From contig DDQZ01000070.1 of NCBI GenBank assembly GCA_002343505.1, positions 155,353 through 219,352 on the forward strand: DNA of 64,000 nt, written 5' to 3'. The notes under the pieces are model-generated. The model saw nothing but the letters and a program-made list of their open reading frames with translations, was not told the DNA's origin and ran no database searches. This document shows positions 33,421-41,924 of this stretch, piece after piece. This DNA is from Verrucomicrobiaceae bacterium UBA2429. GTDB lineage: Bacteria > Verrucomicrobiota > Verrucomicrobiia > Verrucomicrobiales > Verrucomicrobiaceae. Made by a program: the position numbers and the translations under genes. The first letter of the stretch is position 1; each line of letters opens with the position of its first letter.

Positions 33421-33636
33421 ATGGCTCTTGATCTCCAAAGCATCCAGCTCCCCCCGCCGGGAGCCCGGCTTCGCCTCCCGCCGAAAACGGGACGGAAGCC
33501 GAGCTATGAGGAAGCCTATCAACAAGTGCGCCGCCAGCTTCAGGACACCGGTTCCCAGGCTGCCATGTCCGTGCAGATGAACTCCCAAGTCCGCGCCGCT
33601 CATGCTCAGCCGCTCCGAACTGGCGCGTCTCATTGA
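33421..33636 (+). CDS. Small hypothetical protein, first in a cassette
   Basis: A 71-codon frame starting MALDLQSIQLPPPGARLRLP with SYEEAYQQVRRQLQ further on. No family recognised. It overlaps the next ORF by 35 bases in another frame, so it could instead be the 5' part of one longer gene broken by a frameshift. Existence as a separate gene is uncertain. Confidence 0.4.
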   Translation: MALDLQSIQLPPPGARLRLPPKTGRKPSYEEAYQQVRRQLQDTGSQAAMSVQMNSQVRAAHAQPLRTGASH

Positions 33637-33814
33637 TGGCCCGGCCCTCGACCGGGAAATCCGCCGCCTGGGGAAAATGGGGGGTGGCTGGATTCATGCG
33701 GCCAGCGTGCCCGCCGTGCTCGCGCTAGCCAAAGGCTTCGATGTGGTCTTTGAGGAGTTGAAAATGGCCCCGGAACTTGCCAAAGGCATGGCAAGCTGCA
33801 TAGATGTCACTTGA
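33602..33814 (+). CDS. Small hypothetical protein, second in a cassette
   Basis: A 70-aa frame, MLSRSELARLIDGPALDREI onward, with a likely helical body ([19 protein letters not shown]). No family recognised. It overlaps the preceding ORF by 35 bases and the following one by 11. The second overlap suggests translational coupling to the larger ORF. It could also be the 3' part of a frameshifted gene beginning at 33421. Confidence 0.45.
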   Translation: MLSRSELARLIDGPALDREIRRLGKMGGGWIHAASVPAVLALAKGFDVVFEELKMAPELAKGMASCIDVT

Positions 33815-33821
33815 TGACATC
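33803..33821. promoter_or_regulatory. Operator-like inverted repeat at a start codon
   Basis: Perfect 7-base arms gatgtca/tgacatc around cttga. The ATG of the 166-aa ORF (33804) is within the left arm and the previous stop codon lies in the loop. It could be a binding site, or an RNA hairpin that controls initiation. Function is inferred only from position. Confidence 0.4.
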
Positions 33822-34304
33822 AAAACATCATCATTCCGCCGTAAAACCAGTCATGATATGGAAGAGCAAATGACCATGAGACTTGAGGGAGTGTCCGCTT
33901 CGGAATGGGACTGGGTGCGCCGTCTGATCGCGGATGTCCAGGAGCAGGAGAGGCATGAGCACCTCGTGGCACTATGGGCTCAATGGCGCATCGCTGTCCG
34001 TTTTTTCAGGCAGGCTGAGTTCATTCTGATGCGTCAAAAACAACCGGGAGCGGTGGATTTCAAATTCCATCGCGCCTGTCTCACAGGGTTGATCAGCATT
34101 GGCGAGTTTTTGCTGCTTCATATTGCCGAGTCGGGGGATCGGGAGGAATTGTCGCGACTGGGTTTTTCCGGGGAAAATGCCGAGGCCGCGCTCGCGACCT
34201 TGCGCTCCAACTGGGACGAGTGGCATGGAGAAAGCTCGCCGGACAGGATTCGGTCCATTCAACAAAAGCTGCTTGAATTGAATGGCGAGGCACAAGCTCA
34301 TTGA
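33804..34304 (+). CDS. Hypothetical helical protein (166 aa)
   Basis: No recognised family. The sequence is mostly helical: SEWDWVRRLIADVQEQERHE, ALWAQWRIAVRFFRQAEFIL and CLTGLISIGEFLLLHIAESG, the last amphipathic or weakly membrane-prone. The start may be the ATG at 33804, overlapping the upstream ORF, or an internal Met about 18 codons later (MEEQMTM). The next ORF overlaps its end by 23 bases. The DNA is less GC-rich than flanking genes, which hints at a different origin for the whole cassette. Confidence 0.6.
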   Translation: MSLDDIKTSSFRRKTSHDMEEQMTMRLEGVSASEWDWVRRLIADVQEQERHEHLVALWAQWRIAVRFFRQAEFILMRQKQPGAVDFKFHRACLTGLISIGEFLLLHIAESGDREELSRLGFSGENAEAALATLRSNWDEWHGESSPDRIRSIQQKLLELNGEAQAH

Positions 34305-34503
34305 AGAGCTCCACGCGGCCTGGTACGACGCCCTGTGGGCCACAGGCGAGGGAGCGGACGACAAGCGCAAGGCTCATCTGATCCTGAGAGACGAGGCATG
34401 CCGGTTGTTTGATTGTTCGCCCTCGGAACTGCAGCAAGCCCTGCGGGGAGACTTCTCGAAATGGTGCCGTGAAAAAGCACTGCCAAAACCGCCGCAATCC
34501 TGA
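34282..34503 (+). CDS. Small hypothetical protein, last in a cassette
   Basis: A 73-aa frame, MARHKLIEELHAAWYDALWA onward, with LILRDEACRLFDCSPSELQQ and a basic end. No recognised family. The 23-base overlap with the upstream ORF suggests co-translation. It converges on the deaminase gene with about 29 bases between stops. Confidence 0.5.
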   Translation: MARHKLIEELHAAWYDALWATGEGADDKRKAHLILRDEACRLFDCSPSELQQALRGDFSKWCREKALPKPPQS

Positions 34504-34532
34504 ACGAGCGTGACTCCTGGTCCGCGCCGTGC

Positions 34533-35006
34533 TCACCCGGCCTCGAAGCCGGCGATGATGCGCGGGTAGTCGGTGAGGCGGACGAGCTGGATGCTGTAAC
34601 GGTGCGCGATGGCGTCGGCTTCGGACTCTGGGTAGTCGTCGCGGTAATAGACCTCCCGCACGCCGTAGGCGCAGAGCATTTGCATGCAACTGGTGCAGGG
34701 CTTGGTGGTGCATGCCACAAGCTTCACGTTCCCGCGGGTGAAGAGGCTGCACAGGTTCACCTCGGCGTGGAGCATGTATTTGCGCCGGTCGTCGCGGTCG
34801 TGCCAGAATTCGGGGCTGGCATTGTAGCCAGGGGCCAGGCCGTTGTAGGCGGTGCCGATGACGCGGTTGTCGAAGTCAATGGCCACGGCGCCGACTTTTC
34901 GATACGGGTCCTCGGAGCGCAGGCTGGCCACGTGGGCCAGGGCCATGGCGTATTCGGGCATCGTCAGCCGGGTGCGCTTGGGGTCGGTGTCGGACATGCG
35001 GGGCAT
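34533..35006 (-). CDS. dCMP/cytidine deaminase family protein
   Basis: A 157-aa zinc deaminase resembling dCMP deaminases, which make dUMP from dCMP, the precursor of dTMP. The zinc ligands are in HAEVNLCSLF (His, with the catalytic Glu) and KPCTSCMQMLCAYGVREVYY (two Cys). The N-terminal part EYAMALAHVASLRSEDPYRKVGAVAI and the FWHDRDDR insert fit the ComE/dCMP deaminase group rather than tRNA adenosine deaminase. ATGs at 35006 and 34997 are both possible starts; neither has a clear Shine-Dalgarno sequence. Confidence 0.88.
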   Translation of the reverse strand: MPRMSDTDPKRTRLTMPEYAMALAHVASLRSEDPYRKVGAVAIDFDNRVIGTAYNGLAPGYNASPEFWHDRDDRRKYMLHAEVNLCSLFTRGNVKLVACTTKPCTSCMQMLCAYGVREVYYRDDYPESEADAIAHRYSIQLVRLTDYPRIIAGFEAG

Positions 35007-35095
35007 TCAGCCGCGCGCGGGGGCGGCGTCAACGCGGGATGTGGCAATGCCGCCAGACGAGTTGCGCGGGTGTGTTTCCAGCTTCACCCTGGGCC

Positions 35096-36175
35096 ATGCG
35101 TTTTCCCAGTTTCTTGATCGGTGTTTTCATGGTGGTTCAGCCCGCGCGGGCATGGTGGGATGGCGGGCATAAAGCCATCGCCCTCATCGCCTACGACCAT
35201 CTCAGCGAGAGCGAGCGCGCCTGGGTGATGACGAGGCTGGAGGCGCATCCGACGCGCGAGGAGCTCTTCGAGCTGCCGTTGCGCGAGGAGTTTGCCTCCG
35301 CCGCGCCCGACGCGGACACCCGCGCGCGCTGGTTCTTCGCCCAGGCCGCGATCTGGTCCGACCTCATTCGCCGTGACGGCGGCTACCCGAACGCCAAGGA
35401 GATCAACGCCGCGCACCACCACAGCACCTGGCACTATACCGACCTGGCCGTCTTCCCGGACAATGCGGCACGCGCGGCGCTTGCGGCCAAAGCCGCCCCG
35501 CCGCCCATGGACTGGCAGCCCGGCATGACCGAGCCGGAGGAGGGCTTCAACTCCATCCAGACACTCCGGCGCGTGCTCCATGAGCTGGCCGATCCCGCAC
35601 GCGATCACGGCGGGCAGGGTGTGAACCTTTGCTGGCTCTTTCACTGCCTCGGAGACACGCACCAGCCCTGCCACTGCGCGCAGATTTTCATCCCTGAAAA
35701 ACTGCCCGACGGCTGCGAGGGCGCCAACCGCATCATGATCCTCGGTTTGAAGTCCGCGCAGCCCGTGCTCACCAGCGATGTGCTGCACGCTTTTTGGGAC
35801 AGCCTCTGGAACGATGAAAAAAACGGCCTCGCCGATGTCAGCGCCCGTCTTGCGCCGCTCAAGGCGGATGCAGCACTCTGGTCGAAGGGCGCTGAGGCCG
35901 CGCGCGAGCTGGACCCGGTGGAATGGTTGAAGGAAGGCCATGCCCTGGCGGAAAGCCATGTGTATTCCCCCGCGCTGCTGCGCCGTCTTGCCTCAACCAG
36001 CGCGCAGCCAAACACGCGCAGCAGCCGCGGCGGCAACGTCATGATGGTCTCGATGACCACGCTCGACCGCGACGCCTATGTGCGCGAGGCGCGCTTTGTC
36101 TCGCGGCAGCAGATGGTGACCGCCGGGCTCAGACTCGCCGCCGTGCTCAAGGACGTCATCGCGCGCTCACACTGA
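35096..36175 (+). CDS. Secreted S1/P1-type zinc nuclease
   Basis: A 359-aa extracytoplasmic nuclease of the S1/P1 family. The start at 35096 gives a signal peptide ending PARA, and the mature protein would begin with Trp (WWDGGHKAIALIAYDHL), as required because the N-terminal Trp is itself a zinc ligand. The other ligands are visible in order: GHKA, AAIWSDLIRR, HHSTWHYTDL, WLFHCLGDTHQPCHCAQ and LHAFWDSLW. It likely degrades single-stranded DNA or RNA for phosphate or nucleotides. It converges on ispF with nine bases between stops. Confidence 0.92.
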   Translation: MRFPSFLIGVFMVVQPARAWWDGGHKAIALIAYDHLSESERAWVMTRLEAHPTREELFELPLREEFASAAPDADTRARWFFAQAAIWSDLIRRDGGYPNAKEINAAHHHSTWHYTDLAVFPDNAARAALAAKAAPPPMDWQPGMTEPEEGFNSIQTLRRVLHELADPARDHGGQGVNLCWLFHCLGDTHQPCHCAQIFIPEKLPDGCEGANRIMILGLKSAQPVLTSDVLHAFWDSLWNDEKNGLADVSARLAPLKADAALWSKGAEAARELDPVEWLKEGHALAESHVYSPALLRRLASTSAQPNTRSSRGGNVMMVSMTTLDRDAYVREARFVSRQQMVTAGLRLAAVLKDVIARSH

Positions 36176-36184
36176 GCGCGCCGC

Positions 36185-36658
36185 TCACCCCTCGACACAG
36201 GCCACCGCCAGCGCGGCGATGCCCTCCTCCCGGCCCACGAAGCCCATGCGCTCGTTCGTCGTGGCCTTCACGCCCACCTGGCCTGGCGTGATGCCCAGCG
36301 CGGCGGCGATGTTTTCCTTCATGGCCGGCGCGTGTTTCATCACCTTCGGCGCCTCGGCAACGAGCGTGCTGTCCACATTGTGGATGGCAAAGCCGTGCTC
36401 TTTGGCCAGCGCCGCGCACTTTTCCAGAATGCGCAGGCTGGAGATGCCCTCGATGCTCATGTCCGAGGGGGGGAAATAGAAGCCTATGTCCGGCAGTCCC
36501 ATGGCGCCGAGCACGGCATCCGCGATGGCATGGCAAAGCACGTCCGCATCCGAGTGCCCCTTCAAGCCCATGCTGTGAGGGATGACCACGCCGCCTAAAA
36601 CTAGGGGGCGGCCAGTTTCAAAACAATGCACGTCGTAGCCGATGCCGGTCCGGATCAT
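36185..36658 (-). CDS. ispF: 2-C-methyl-D-erythritol 2,4-cyclodiphosphate synthase
   Basis: Cytoplasmic enzyme of 157 aa in the MEP isoprenoid pathway. Metal ligands sit in GIGYDVHCFE (Asp, His) and LKGHSDADVLCHAIADAVLG (His). The phosphate-binding segment DIGFYFPPSD and the C-terminal VKATTNERMGFVGREEGIAA are typical. Length is normal. It is the last gene of a minus-strand run and is probably expressed from its own promoter in the 44-base gap downstream of the AraC gene, or by read-through. Confidence 0.97.
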   Translation of the reverse strand: MIRTGIGYDVHCFETGRPLVLGGVVIPHSMGLKGHSDADVLCHAIADAVLGAMGLPDIGFYFPPSDMSIEGISSLRILEKCAALAKEHGFAIHNVDSTLVAEAPKVMKHAPAMKENIAAALGITPGQVGVKATTNERMGFVGREEGIAALAVACVEG

Positions 36659-36702
36659 GCGCTAAATGTGGAGAGCCGGGAAGGCCGCGCATGAAAAAAA
36701 AC

Positions 36703-37569
36703 TCACGCCTGCCTGCCGCCAAAGGTCCGCATCTGGGCGCGATAGTCACGCGGAGTGCGTCCGACGACCTCGCGGAAGCGGCGGTTGAAGTTGGCGAGGT
36801 TCCGGTAGCCGCAATCGAGGGCGATGTCGGTGATGTTGTGCTGGTCCTCGGCGATGAGCCGGCAGGCGCGGCCAATGCGCACCTCGTTGATGTATTCGGG
36901 CACCGTCTTGCCGGTGCGGGAGCGGAAGAAGCGGCTGAAGGCGCCCTCGCTCAGATGCGCGAGTCTGGCGAGCTGGCCGCGATCAATGTCCTCGGTGAGA
37001 TGCTGGTGAATGAAGTCGCACACGCGCTCCATGCGGCCCTGGTCGGTGGCGTGCAGGGTGGGTTCGTAGCCTGCGCTGGCCAGCGGGCGGAGGTCCCTGG
37101 CACGGGCCAGAATGTCGAGGATGGCCAGCAGGTCCACCACGCGCGTCAGGCCGCCGGCCTCCGCCAGATGGCGCAGCCGCTGCGCCACTTCCTTCCTTGT
37201 CTGTCCGCGCACCTCCAGCCCGCGGGCGGCGCGGCGCAGCAGGCGCTTCACGCCCTCCGCCTCCGGCATGTTCATGAAATCGCGCCCGAGGAAGTTTTCC
37301 TCGAATCGTATGACGATGGCCTCAACGCCGCCCTTTCCCGCGTCCTGATGCCAGATGTGGGGCAGGTTCGAGCCTAGCAGCACCATGTCGCCGTCGGTGA
37401 GCGGGGCTATATTGTCTCCGACAACCCGGTGTCCGCTGCTGCGCAGGGCGAGGGTGAGCTGGTACTCCGGATGGAAATGCCAGCGCGTGCCGTAGTCGGG
37501 GCCTTCGATCACCTCGCAGTGAAACGACTCCCAGTCACGACGCGGCACTTTTTCAAAGACAGGCTTCAT
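36703..37569 (-). CDS. AraC-family transcriptional regulator with cupin domain
   Basis: A 288-aa regulator. The N-terminal cupin (WHFHPEYQLTLALRSSGHRV, DGDMVLLGSNLPHIWHQDA) would bind a small ligand, commonly a sugar. The C-terminal AraC DNA-binding domain has two helix-turn-helices (LARLAHLSEGAFSRFFRSRT and ITDIALDCGYRNLANFNRRF) and the PRDYR end. The target is not evident: neighbours are ispF and a glycosyltransferase, neither a catabolic operon. Regulators of this type often control sugar use elsewhere in the genome. Confidence 0.93.
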   Translation of the reverse strand: MKPVFEKVPRRDWESFHCEVIEGPDYGTRWHFHPEYQLTLALRSSGHRVVGDNIAPLTDGDMVLLGSNLPHIWHQDAGKGGVEAIVIRFEENFLGRDFMNMPEAEGVKRLLRRAARGLEVRGQTRKEVAQRLRHLAEAGGLTRVVDLLAILDILARARDLRPLASAGYEPTLHATDQGRMERVCDFIHQHLTEDIDRGQLARLAHLSEGAFSRFFRSRTGKTVPEYINEVRIGRACRLIAEDQHNITDIALDCGYRNLANFNRRFREVVGRTPRDYRAQMRTFGGRQA

Positions 37570-37640
37570 GGCGGCATTGTAGGGGGTCTTTCAGAATTGG
37601 AACCACGAAATATAACGGGAAACAGCAACAATCCCGCGCT

Positions 37641-38648
37641 TCATGAGGCCAGCTTTTTCACAAACTCCGCCAGCGCGCGAGCATCCTCCGTGTTTGGCGA
37701 TCTAGTGCTGGCGCATTCAGCACTGGCAAAGTCACAGCGGTGCGCGATGCGTCCGTCCTTCCAGACCCAGGCGCGCGGGTTGTGCGGGCCGACCTGGCGC
37801 GGATCACTCCAGGTGTGGATGCCGAGTGTGCGGTCGTTGACAGCGGCTGCGATGTGCATCGGGCCGCTGTCCACGCTGACCACGCCCCGCGCGCGGCGCA
37901 GCAGCCAGACCAGCTCCGGCAGGGTGGTGCGCGCGCTCAGGTCGGTGATGTGCTCTCCCCGCGGCACGGACACCCCATTCCTCACACCGACGAGCACGAC
38001 CGGGCTCGGTGCCAGCGCGGCGCAGAGCGCCTCAAGCACGGCGGGTTCCAAAGACTTGCCTTTGCCGCGTGACCAGGGATGCACCACGACCGCATCCTCG
38101 CGCTCCGGCCAGCCGGCGGGCATGGTTCCCTCCGGCAGCGGCGTGCGCGGCTTTTCCAACGGGATGCCGAAAGCGCTCGGGACTTCCAGATAGCGCTCCA
38201 GGGCATGGGCCCCGGCATTGACGGCAATGACATGGTCATGAAAAAAGCGCGCGCCTTCGCGCGAGTCGGACAGTCCCACGACGGGCCGCGAACCGCTCAA
38301 GCGCGCGACCAGCCCGCTGCGCAGCAGGCCCTGGAAATCGAGCACGATCTCCGGCTCCGGATGCGGGCGGCGCCTCCACTGCGCGGAGATCCAGTTCAGA
38401 AAACGCATGCCGCCGAGCAGCCCCCGGAAGCTTTTGCGGGGGAAGGGCACGACCTCATCCACGACGGGGGACCCTTCAAGGAGCGGATTCCACTCCGTGT
38501 TCGCCAGCCAGCGCACATGCAGGTGTGGATGCGCGCTCTTGATGGCATGCACGGCTGGCAGGGTGTGGACGATGTCGCCGAGCGAGCTGGGTTTGACCAC
38601 CAGCAGGGAGCGGAAGTCCGCCAGGTCCGGCAGTTTCCGCGTGTTCAT
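37641..38648 (-). CDS. Glycosyltransferase family 9 (heptosyltransferase-like)
   Basis: A 335-aa GT9 protein resembling LPS heptosyltransferases, which build the inner core of lipopolysaccharide at the cytoplasmic face. Motifs: LVVKPSSLGDIVHTLPAVHA at the N-terminus, LDFQGLLRSGLVARLSGSR, and the donor-site block VSVDSGPMHIAAAVNDRTLGIH. Its ATG overlaps the stop of the phosphoesterase gene in a TGATG, so translation is probably coupled; a GTG one codon earlier is an alternative. Presence of lpxK in the same gene run agrees with an outer-membrane lipid role. Confidence 0.9.
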   Translation of the reverse strand: MNTRKLPDLADFRSLLVVKPSSLGDIVHTLPAVHAIKSAHPHLHVRWLANTEWNPLLEGSPVVDEVVPFPRKSFRGLLGGMRFLNWISAQWRRRPHPEPEIVLDFQGLLRSGLVARLSGSRPVVGLSDSREGARFFHDHVIAVNAGAHALERYLEVPSAFGIPLEKPRTPLPEGTMPAGWPEREDAVVVHPWSRGKGKSLEPAVLEALCAALAPSPVVLVGVRNGVSVPRGEHITDLSARTTLPELVWLLRRARGVVSVDSGPMHIAAAVNDRTLGIHTWSDPRQVGPHNPRAWVWKDGRIAHRCDFASAECASTRSPNTEDARALAEFVKKLAS

Positions 38649-39370
38649 CACTTGCCCAGAGCCAGCCGCTCGGCCAGCAGGCTTGGCAGGCCGGCGGCGC
38701 GGATTTTGTCCTGCGCGGTCTGAATGTCATACTCGACGCGGCGGATGGCGATGGTCTGTGCCTGCGCGTCATAGATGGCATACGAGGCGCGCCAGTCGCC
38801 GTCGCGCGGCTGGCCGACGCTGCCGACGTTCACGAAGTATTTCACGCCGCGCTGCAGCGTCACCTCGTTGCCGCGGGCTGCGCGCACGGAGTCGTCCTTT
38901 TCAAAGATGCGCGGCACATGGGTGTGGCCGTAGAAACAGACCTGGGTGAACTGGTAGCTGAAGCTGGCCATCGCGTCGAAGCGGTTGGTGACATAACCCC
39001 AGCTTCCGGGGGAGTCGAGCGTGGCATGGACGATGGTGAAATCCCGCACCTGGCGCACGAGCTTCAGGTCACGCAGCCACTGGCGCTGCTCCTCGCCAAG
39101 CTGCTCGCGTGTCCATAGCAGCGCGGCCTGGGCCAGCGGGTTGAGCTCCTCCAGGTTGCTGGTACTGGCTGCGCCCTCGTCATGATTGCCGCGCACGGTG
39201 GGGCAGTTCATCTCCCGCACGGTCTCCAGGCACTCCGCCGGATTCGCCGCGTAGCCCACGATGTCGCCCAGGCACACATGGCTGGCGCAGCCCTGCTCAT
39301 GCGCGTCCCAGAGCACGCTTTGCAGCGCCTCCAGATTGGCGTGGATGTCTCCGAAAATGCAGAATTTCAT
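38648..39370 (-). CDS. Calcineurin-like metallophosphoesterase
   Basis: A 240-aa dinuclear-metal phosphoesterase of the YfcE/MJ0936-like group. All motifs are present: FGDIHANLEAL, CLGDIVGYAANP, TVRGNHDEGAA, IVHATLDSPGSWGY and FYGHTHVPRIF. The substrate is unknown; such proteins hydrolyse phosphodiesters or nucleoside polyphosphates. It overlaps the GT9 gene and probably shares its transcript. Confidence 0.92.
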   Translation of the reverse strand: MKFCIFGDIHANLEALQSVLWDAHEQGCASHVCLGDIVGYAANPAECLETVREMNCPTVRGNHDEGAASTSNLEELNPLAQAALLWTREQLGEEQRQWLRDLKLVRQVRDFTIVHATLDSPGSWGYVTNRFDAMASFSYQFTQVCFYGHTHVPRIFEKDDSVRAARGNEVTLQRGVKYFVNVGSVGQPRDGDWRASYAIYDAQAQTIAIRRVEYDIQTAQDKIRAAGLPSLLAERLALGK

Positions 39371-39439
39371 CGGGTCGGGCGATGGGGCGAATTTTCGATC
39401 ATCGGAAAATAGGAGGGAAAATCAAGTCATTCGGCAGAT

Positions 39440-39772
39440 TCATTTCTCCACAGCGCCCGCGTCGGCGGTCTTCGCGCGTTTGGACAAGTCCAGTTCGATG
39501 ACGCCATACTTCTGCTCGTAGGCCTGGAGTGTCTGGGTGAGGTGTACCCAGAGGCGCTTGGCGCCGTCGTAGCTGGTGGCCACGCGGCTGACGATGCGCG
39601 CGTCCTCCTCGATGAGCGGGCCGAAGGCATTCAGGTTCATGGCGAAGTCGAGCACCACTTCATTGGGCGTGGCAAACACGCGGCTGACATTCGAGTAGGC
39701 GGCCGCTGGTGCCGGCTGGGCGCGGGGCGCGGTGGGAGCCTCGGCTCCGACGATTTTGACGTTGCTGGACAT
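39440..39772 (-). CDS. DUF3467 protein
   Basis: A 110-aa small protein of the DUF3467 family. The N-terminus is Ala/Pro-rich (APTAPRAQPAPAAA). The conserved core is YSNVSRVFATPNEVVLDFAM, VSRVATSYDGAKRLWVHLTQ and YGVIELDLSKRA. Function is unknown; the fold is thought to be small and beta-rich. It lies 18 bases downstream of fdhD in the minus-strand run. Confidence 0.85.
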   Translation of the reverse strand: MSSNVKIVGAEAPTAPRAQPAPAAAYSNVSRVFATPNEVVLDFAMNLNAFGPLIEEDARIVSRVATSYDGAKRLWVHLTQTLQAYEQKYGVIELDLSKRAKTADAGAVEK

Positions 39773-39790
39773 GATGGGTGGAGAGGGGGT

Positions 39791-40615
39791 TCAGGAATTC
39801 AGGATGCGGGCGGGATGGGTGTACACATTCATCGTGCCGCCGCGCAGGAAACCGATGAGAGTCTGGCCGCCCTCGCGCGCGAAGTCCACCGCCAAACTGC
39901 TCGGCGCGGAGATGGCCGCCACCACGGGCACGCCGGCAGCCAGCGCCTTTTGCATGATCTCGAAGGACACGCGCCCGCTGACCAGCAGGATGTGCCGGTC
40001 CAGCGGCAGCAGGTTTCTTTGCAGGGCGAAGCCGAGCACCTTGTCGAGCGCGTTGTGGCGGCCCACATCCTCGCGCAGCACGAGCAGGTTTCCCTCCAGG
40101 TCAAAAATGCCGCTGGCATGAAGACCGCCCGTGGCGGCGAAGGTCTCCTGCGCGGCGCGCAGCTTGTCCGGGAGGGCGGCGATGACACCCGCCGCGATTC
40201 GCACGTCCGCTGTCACCGGCGGGAAGCGCTGGAACACAGAGTCAATGCTCGTCTTTCCGCACAGGCCGCAGCTCGACGCGCTGAAGACATGCCGTGTCAG
40301 CGACTCCCAGTTCACCACTGCGCCGCCGAGCAGCACGTCCACGATGTTGCCATGCGTGTTGCCTGTGCTTGGGCACTGGGAGATTTCCAGAATGTCCCGC
40401 GCCGTTTTTATCACGCCCTCGCTGACGAGAAAGCCGGCCGCCAGCTCCTCGTCATGCCCCGGCGTGCGCATCACCACCGCCACGCTGCGGCCCTCCACGC
40501 GGATCTCCAGCGGCTCCTCGCGCGCGGTGACATCCGCGCGCTCCTCGCTGCCTCCGCCCACGGTGACGCGGCGCACCAGCGCGTGCGCCGCAGGGGCGTT
40601 TTCAGCATCCGTCAT
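39791..40615 (-). CDS. fdhD: Formate dehydrogenase accessory sulfurtransferase
   Basis: A 274-aa protein that transfers sulfur to the molybdenum cofactor of formate dehydrogenase, needed for its activity. Motifs: EEPLEIRVEGRSVAVVMRTP, GHDEELAAGFLVSEG, the catalytic SSCGLCGKTSID (CxxC), GGLHASGIFD, REDVGRHNALDKVLG and LLVSGRVSFEIMQKALAAGV. The ATG at 40615 overlaps the lpxK stop by ATGA. No formate dehydrogenase gene lies in the window, so the client enzyme is elsewhere. Pairing with lpxK is functionally unexpected. Confidence 0.95.
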   Translation of the reverse strand: MTDAENAPAAHALVRRVTVGGGSEERADVTAREEPLEIRVEGRSVAVVMRTPGHDEELAAGFLVSEGVIKTARDILEISQCPSTGNTHGNIVDVLLGGAVVNWESLTRHVFSASSCGLCGKTSIDSVFQRFPPVTADVRIAAGVIAALPDKLRAAQETFAATGGLHASGIFDLEGNLLVLREDVGRHNALDKVLGFALQRNLLPLDRHILLVSGRVSFEIMQKALAAGVPVVAAISAPSSLAVDFAREGGQTLIGFLRGGTMNVYTHPARILNS

Positions 40616-41835
40616 GACGTGGCCTCCACCAGGTCGGCGCTCACCAGGCCTTGAGTCACATGGCGCGGCTCGGCGATGAGGCGGATGAGCTTGTCGAAAA
40701 TGTCCCTGCCGCGGATGATCTCGATCTCCACGCGCAGGAAATAGATGGGCAGGTCTCCTGGCGGCAGTTTCGGGAAGCGCACAAAGTCCTTCTCCGTGGT
40801 CAAAATGGCATGGGCGCCGGCCTTTTCGCAGCGTTCGATGAACTGCGTGATCTCCTTTTCCTGAAAGCGGTGGTGGTCGGTGAAGCGCTTCACCCACTGC
40901 ACGCGCGCGCCCAGCTTGCGCAGCCCGTTTTCAAAGCTCTCCGGCACGGCGATGCCGGAGAGCGCGCCGACATATTTGCGGCTCATGGCGTCCAGCGGCA
41001 GGCGCTCGCCGGTGTGGATGTCCTCAAAATGCACGGGCCGGTGGCGGCACTCGATGATTTCCGCCACGCGGTTGTGCCTGCGGATTTGCCCGATGACCTC
41101 TCCGCTGTCGCCGTCCGACTTGGTGAGGAAGATGTAGCTGGCGCGGCGCAGGGATGCGGGCGGCTCGCGCAGGGTGCCGCGCGGCAGCATGTGGCCGGTG
41201 CCGAAGGGCGCGGTTTTGTCCACCAGCACGATGTCGTGCCGGTGCTTGAGCTTGAGGTATTGCAGGCCGTCGTCGAGCAGCAGCACATCCGCGCCGAATT
41301 TGCGGATGGCGTGGGCGCCGGCCTTCACGCGGTTGCGGTCCACCACCACGGGCACGCCTTTGCAGTTCTGCGCCAGCATGTAGGGCTCGTCACCGGCCAC
41401 ATAGGAGTCGAGCAGCACGCTCTCCCCGTCGGAGACGACACGCGGCAGCGGCTCGCGCGGTTTGCGGGCGAATCCCAGCTTCGCGGCGATGCGCCAGCCG
41501 AGCGGGATTTTGCGCTGGCGTTTGCTTTTGTAGCCCCGGCTCAGGATGGCGACCCGCCGCCCGCGCTCGTGCAGCGCCTTGGCGAAGAGCTCCACCACCG
41601 GTGTCTTCCCCGTGCCGCCGACGGTGATGTTGCCGATGCTGATCACCGGCACGCCCAGATGGTGGTCGTGGATGTAGCGCTCACGGTAGAGGAAAAGCCG
41701 CAGCCGCACCGCGCCGGAGTAAATGCCGGAAAGCAGCCTGAAAGCCGCGCGCAGCAGCGTCGGCCGGATGCCACGCTTGTGGTGGATGATCACCTCAATG
41801 AGGTATTGTTCGAGGTCTTCAAGGGTGTCTTTCAT
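40612..41835 (-). CDS. lpxK: Tetraacyldisaccharide 4'-kinase
   Basis: Membrane-associated kinase of 407 aa that phosphorylates the lipid A precursor at the 4' position, so the cell makes lipid A. The P-loop is in VISIGNITVGGTGKTPVVEL, with RVAILSRGYKSKR and DVLLLDDGLQY downstream. The first ~60 residues include the membrane-binding helix. It is slightly longer than the E. coli enzyme (328 aa), with an extended N-terminus (MKDTLEDLEQYLIEVIIHHK) and C-terminus. It is the first gene of the run to fdhD and is divergent from rlmN. Confidence 0.94.
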   Translation of the reverse strand: MKDTLEDLEQYLIEVIIHHKRGIRPTLLRAAFRLLSGIYSGAVRLRLFLYRERYIHDHHLGVPVISIGNITVGGTGKTPVVELFAKALHERGRRVAILSRGYKSKRQRKIPLGWRIAAKLGFARKPREPLPRVVSDGESVLLDSYVAGDEPYMLAQNCKGVPVVVDRNRVKAGAHAIRKFGADVLLLDDGLQYLKLKHRHDIVLVDKTAPFGTGHMLPRGTLREPPASLRRASYIFLTKSDGDSGEVIGQIRRHNRVAEIIECRHRPVHFEDIHTGERLPLDAMSRKYVGALSGIAVPESFENGLRKLGARVQWVKRFTDHHRFQEKEITQFIERCEKAGAHAILTTEKDFVRFPKLPPGDLPIYFLRVEIEIIRGRDIFDKLIRLIAEPRHVTQGLVSADLVEATS

Positions 41836-41924
41836 CCTGCGGGGCGGCGGGCCACCCCTTACAGCCTGCGCGCCGGAAGCTCAACAGCCGGGTGCGCGCC
41901 CTCTCCCGCGCGTCCGCCGGGTCC

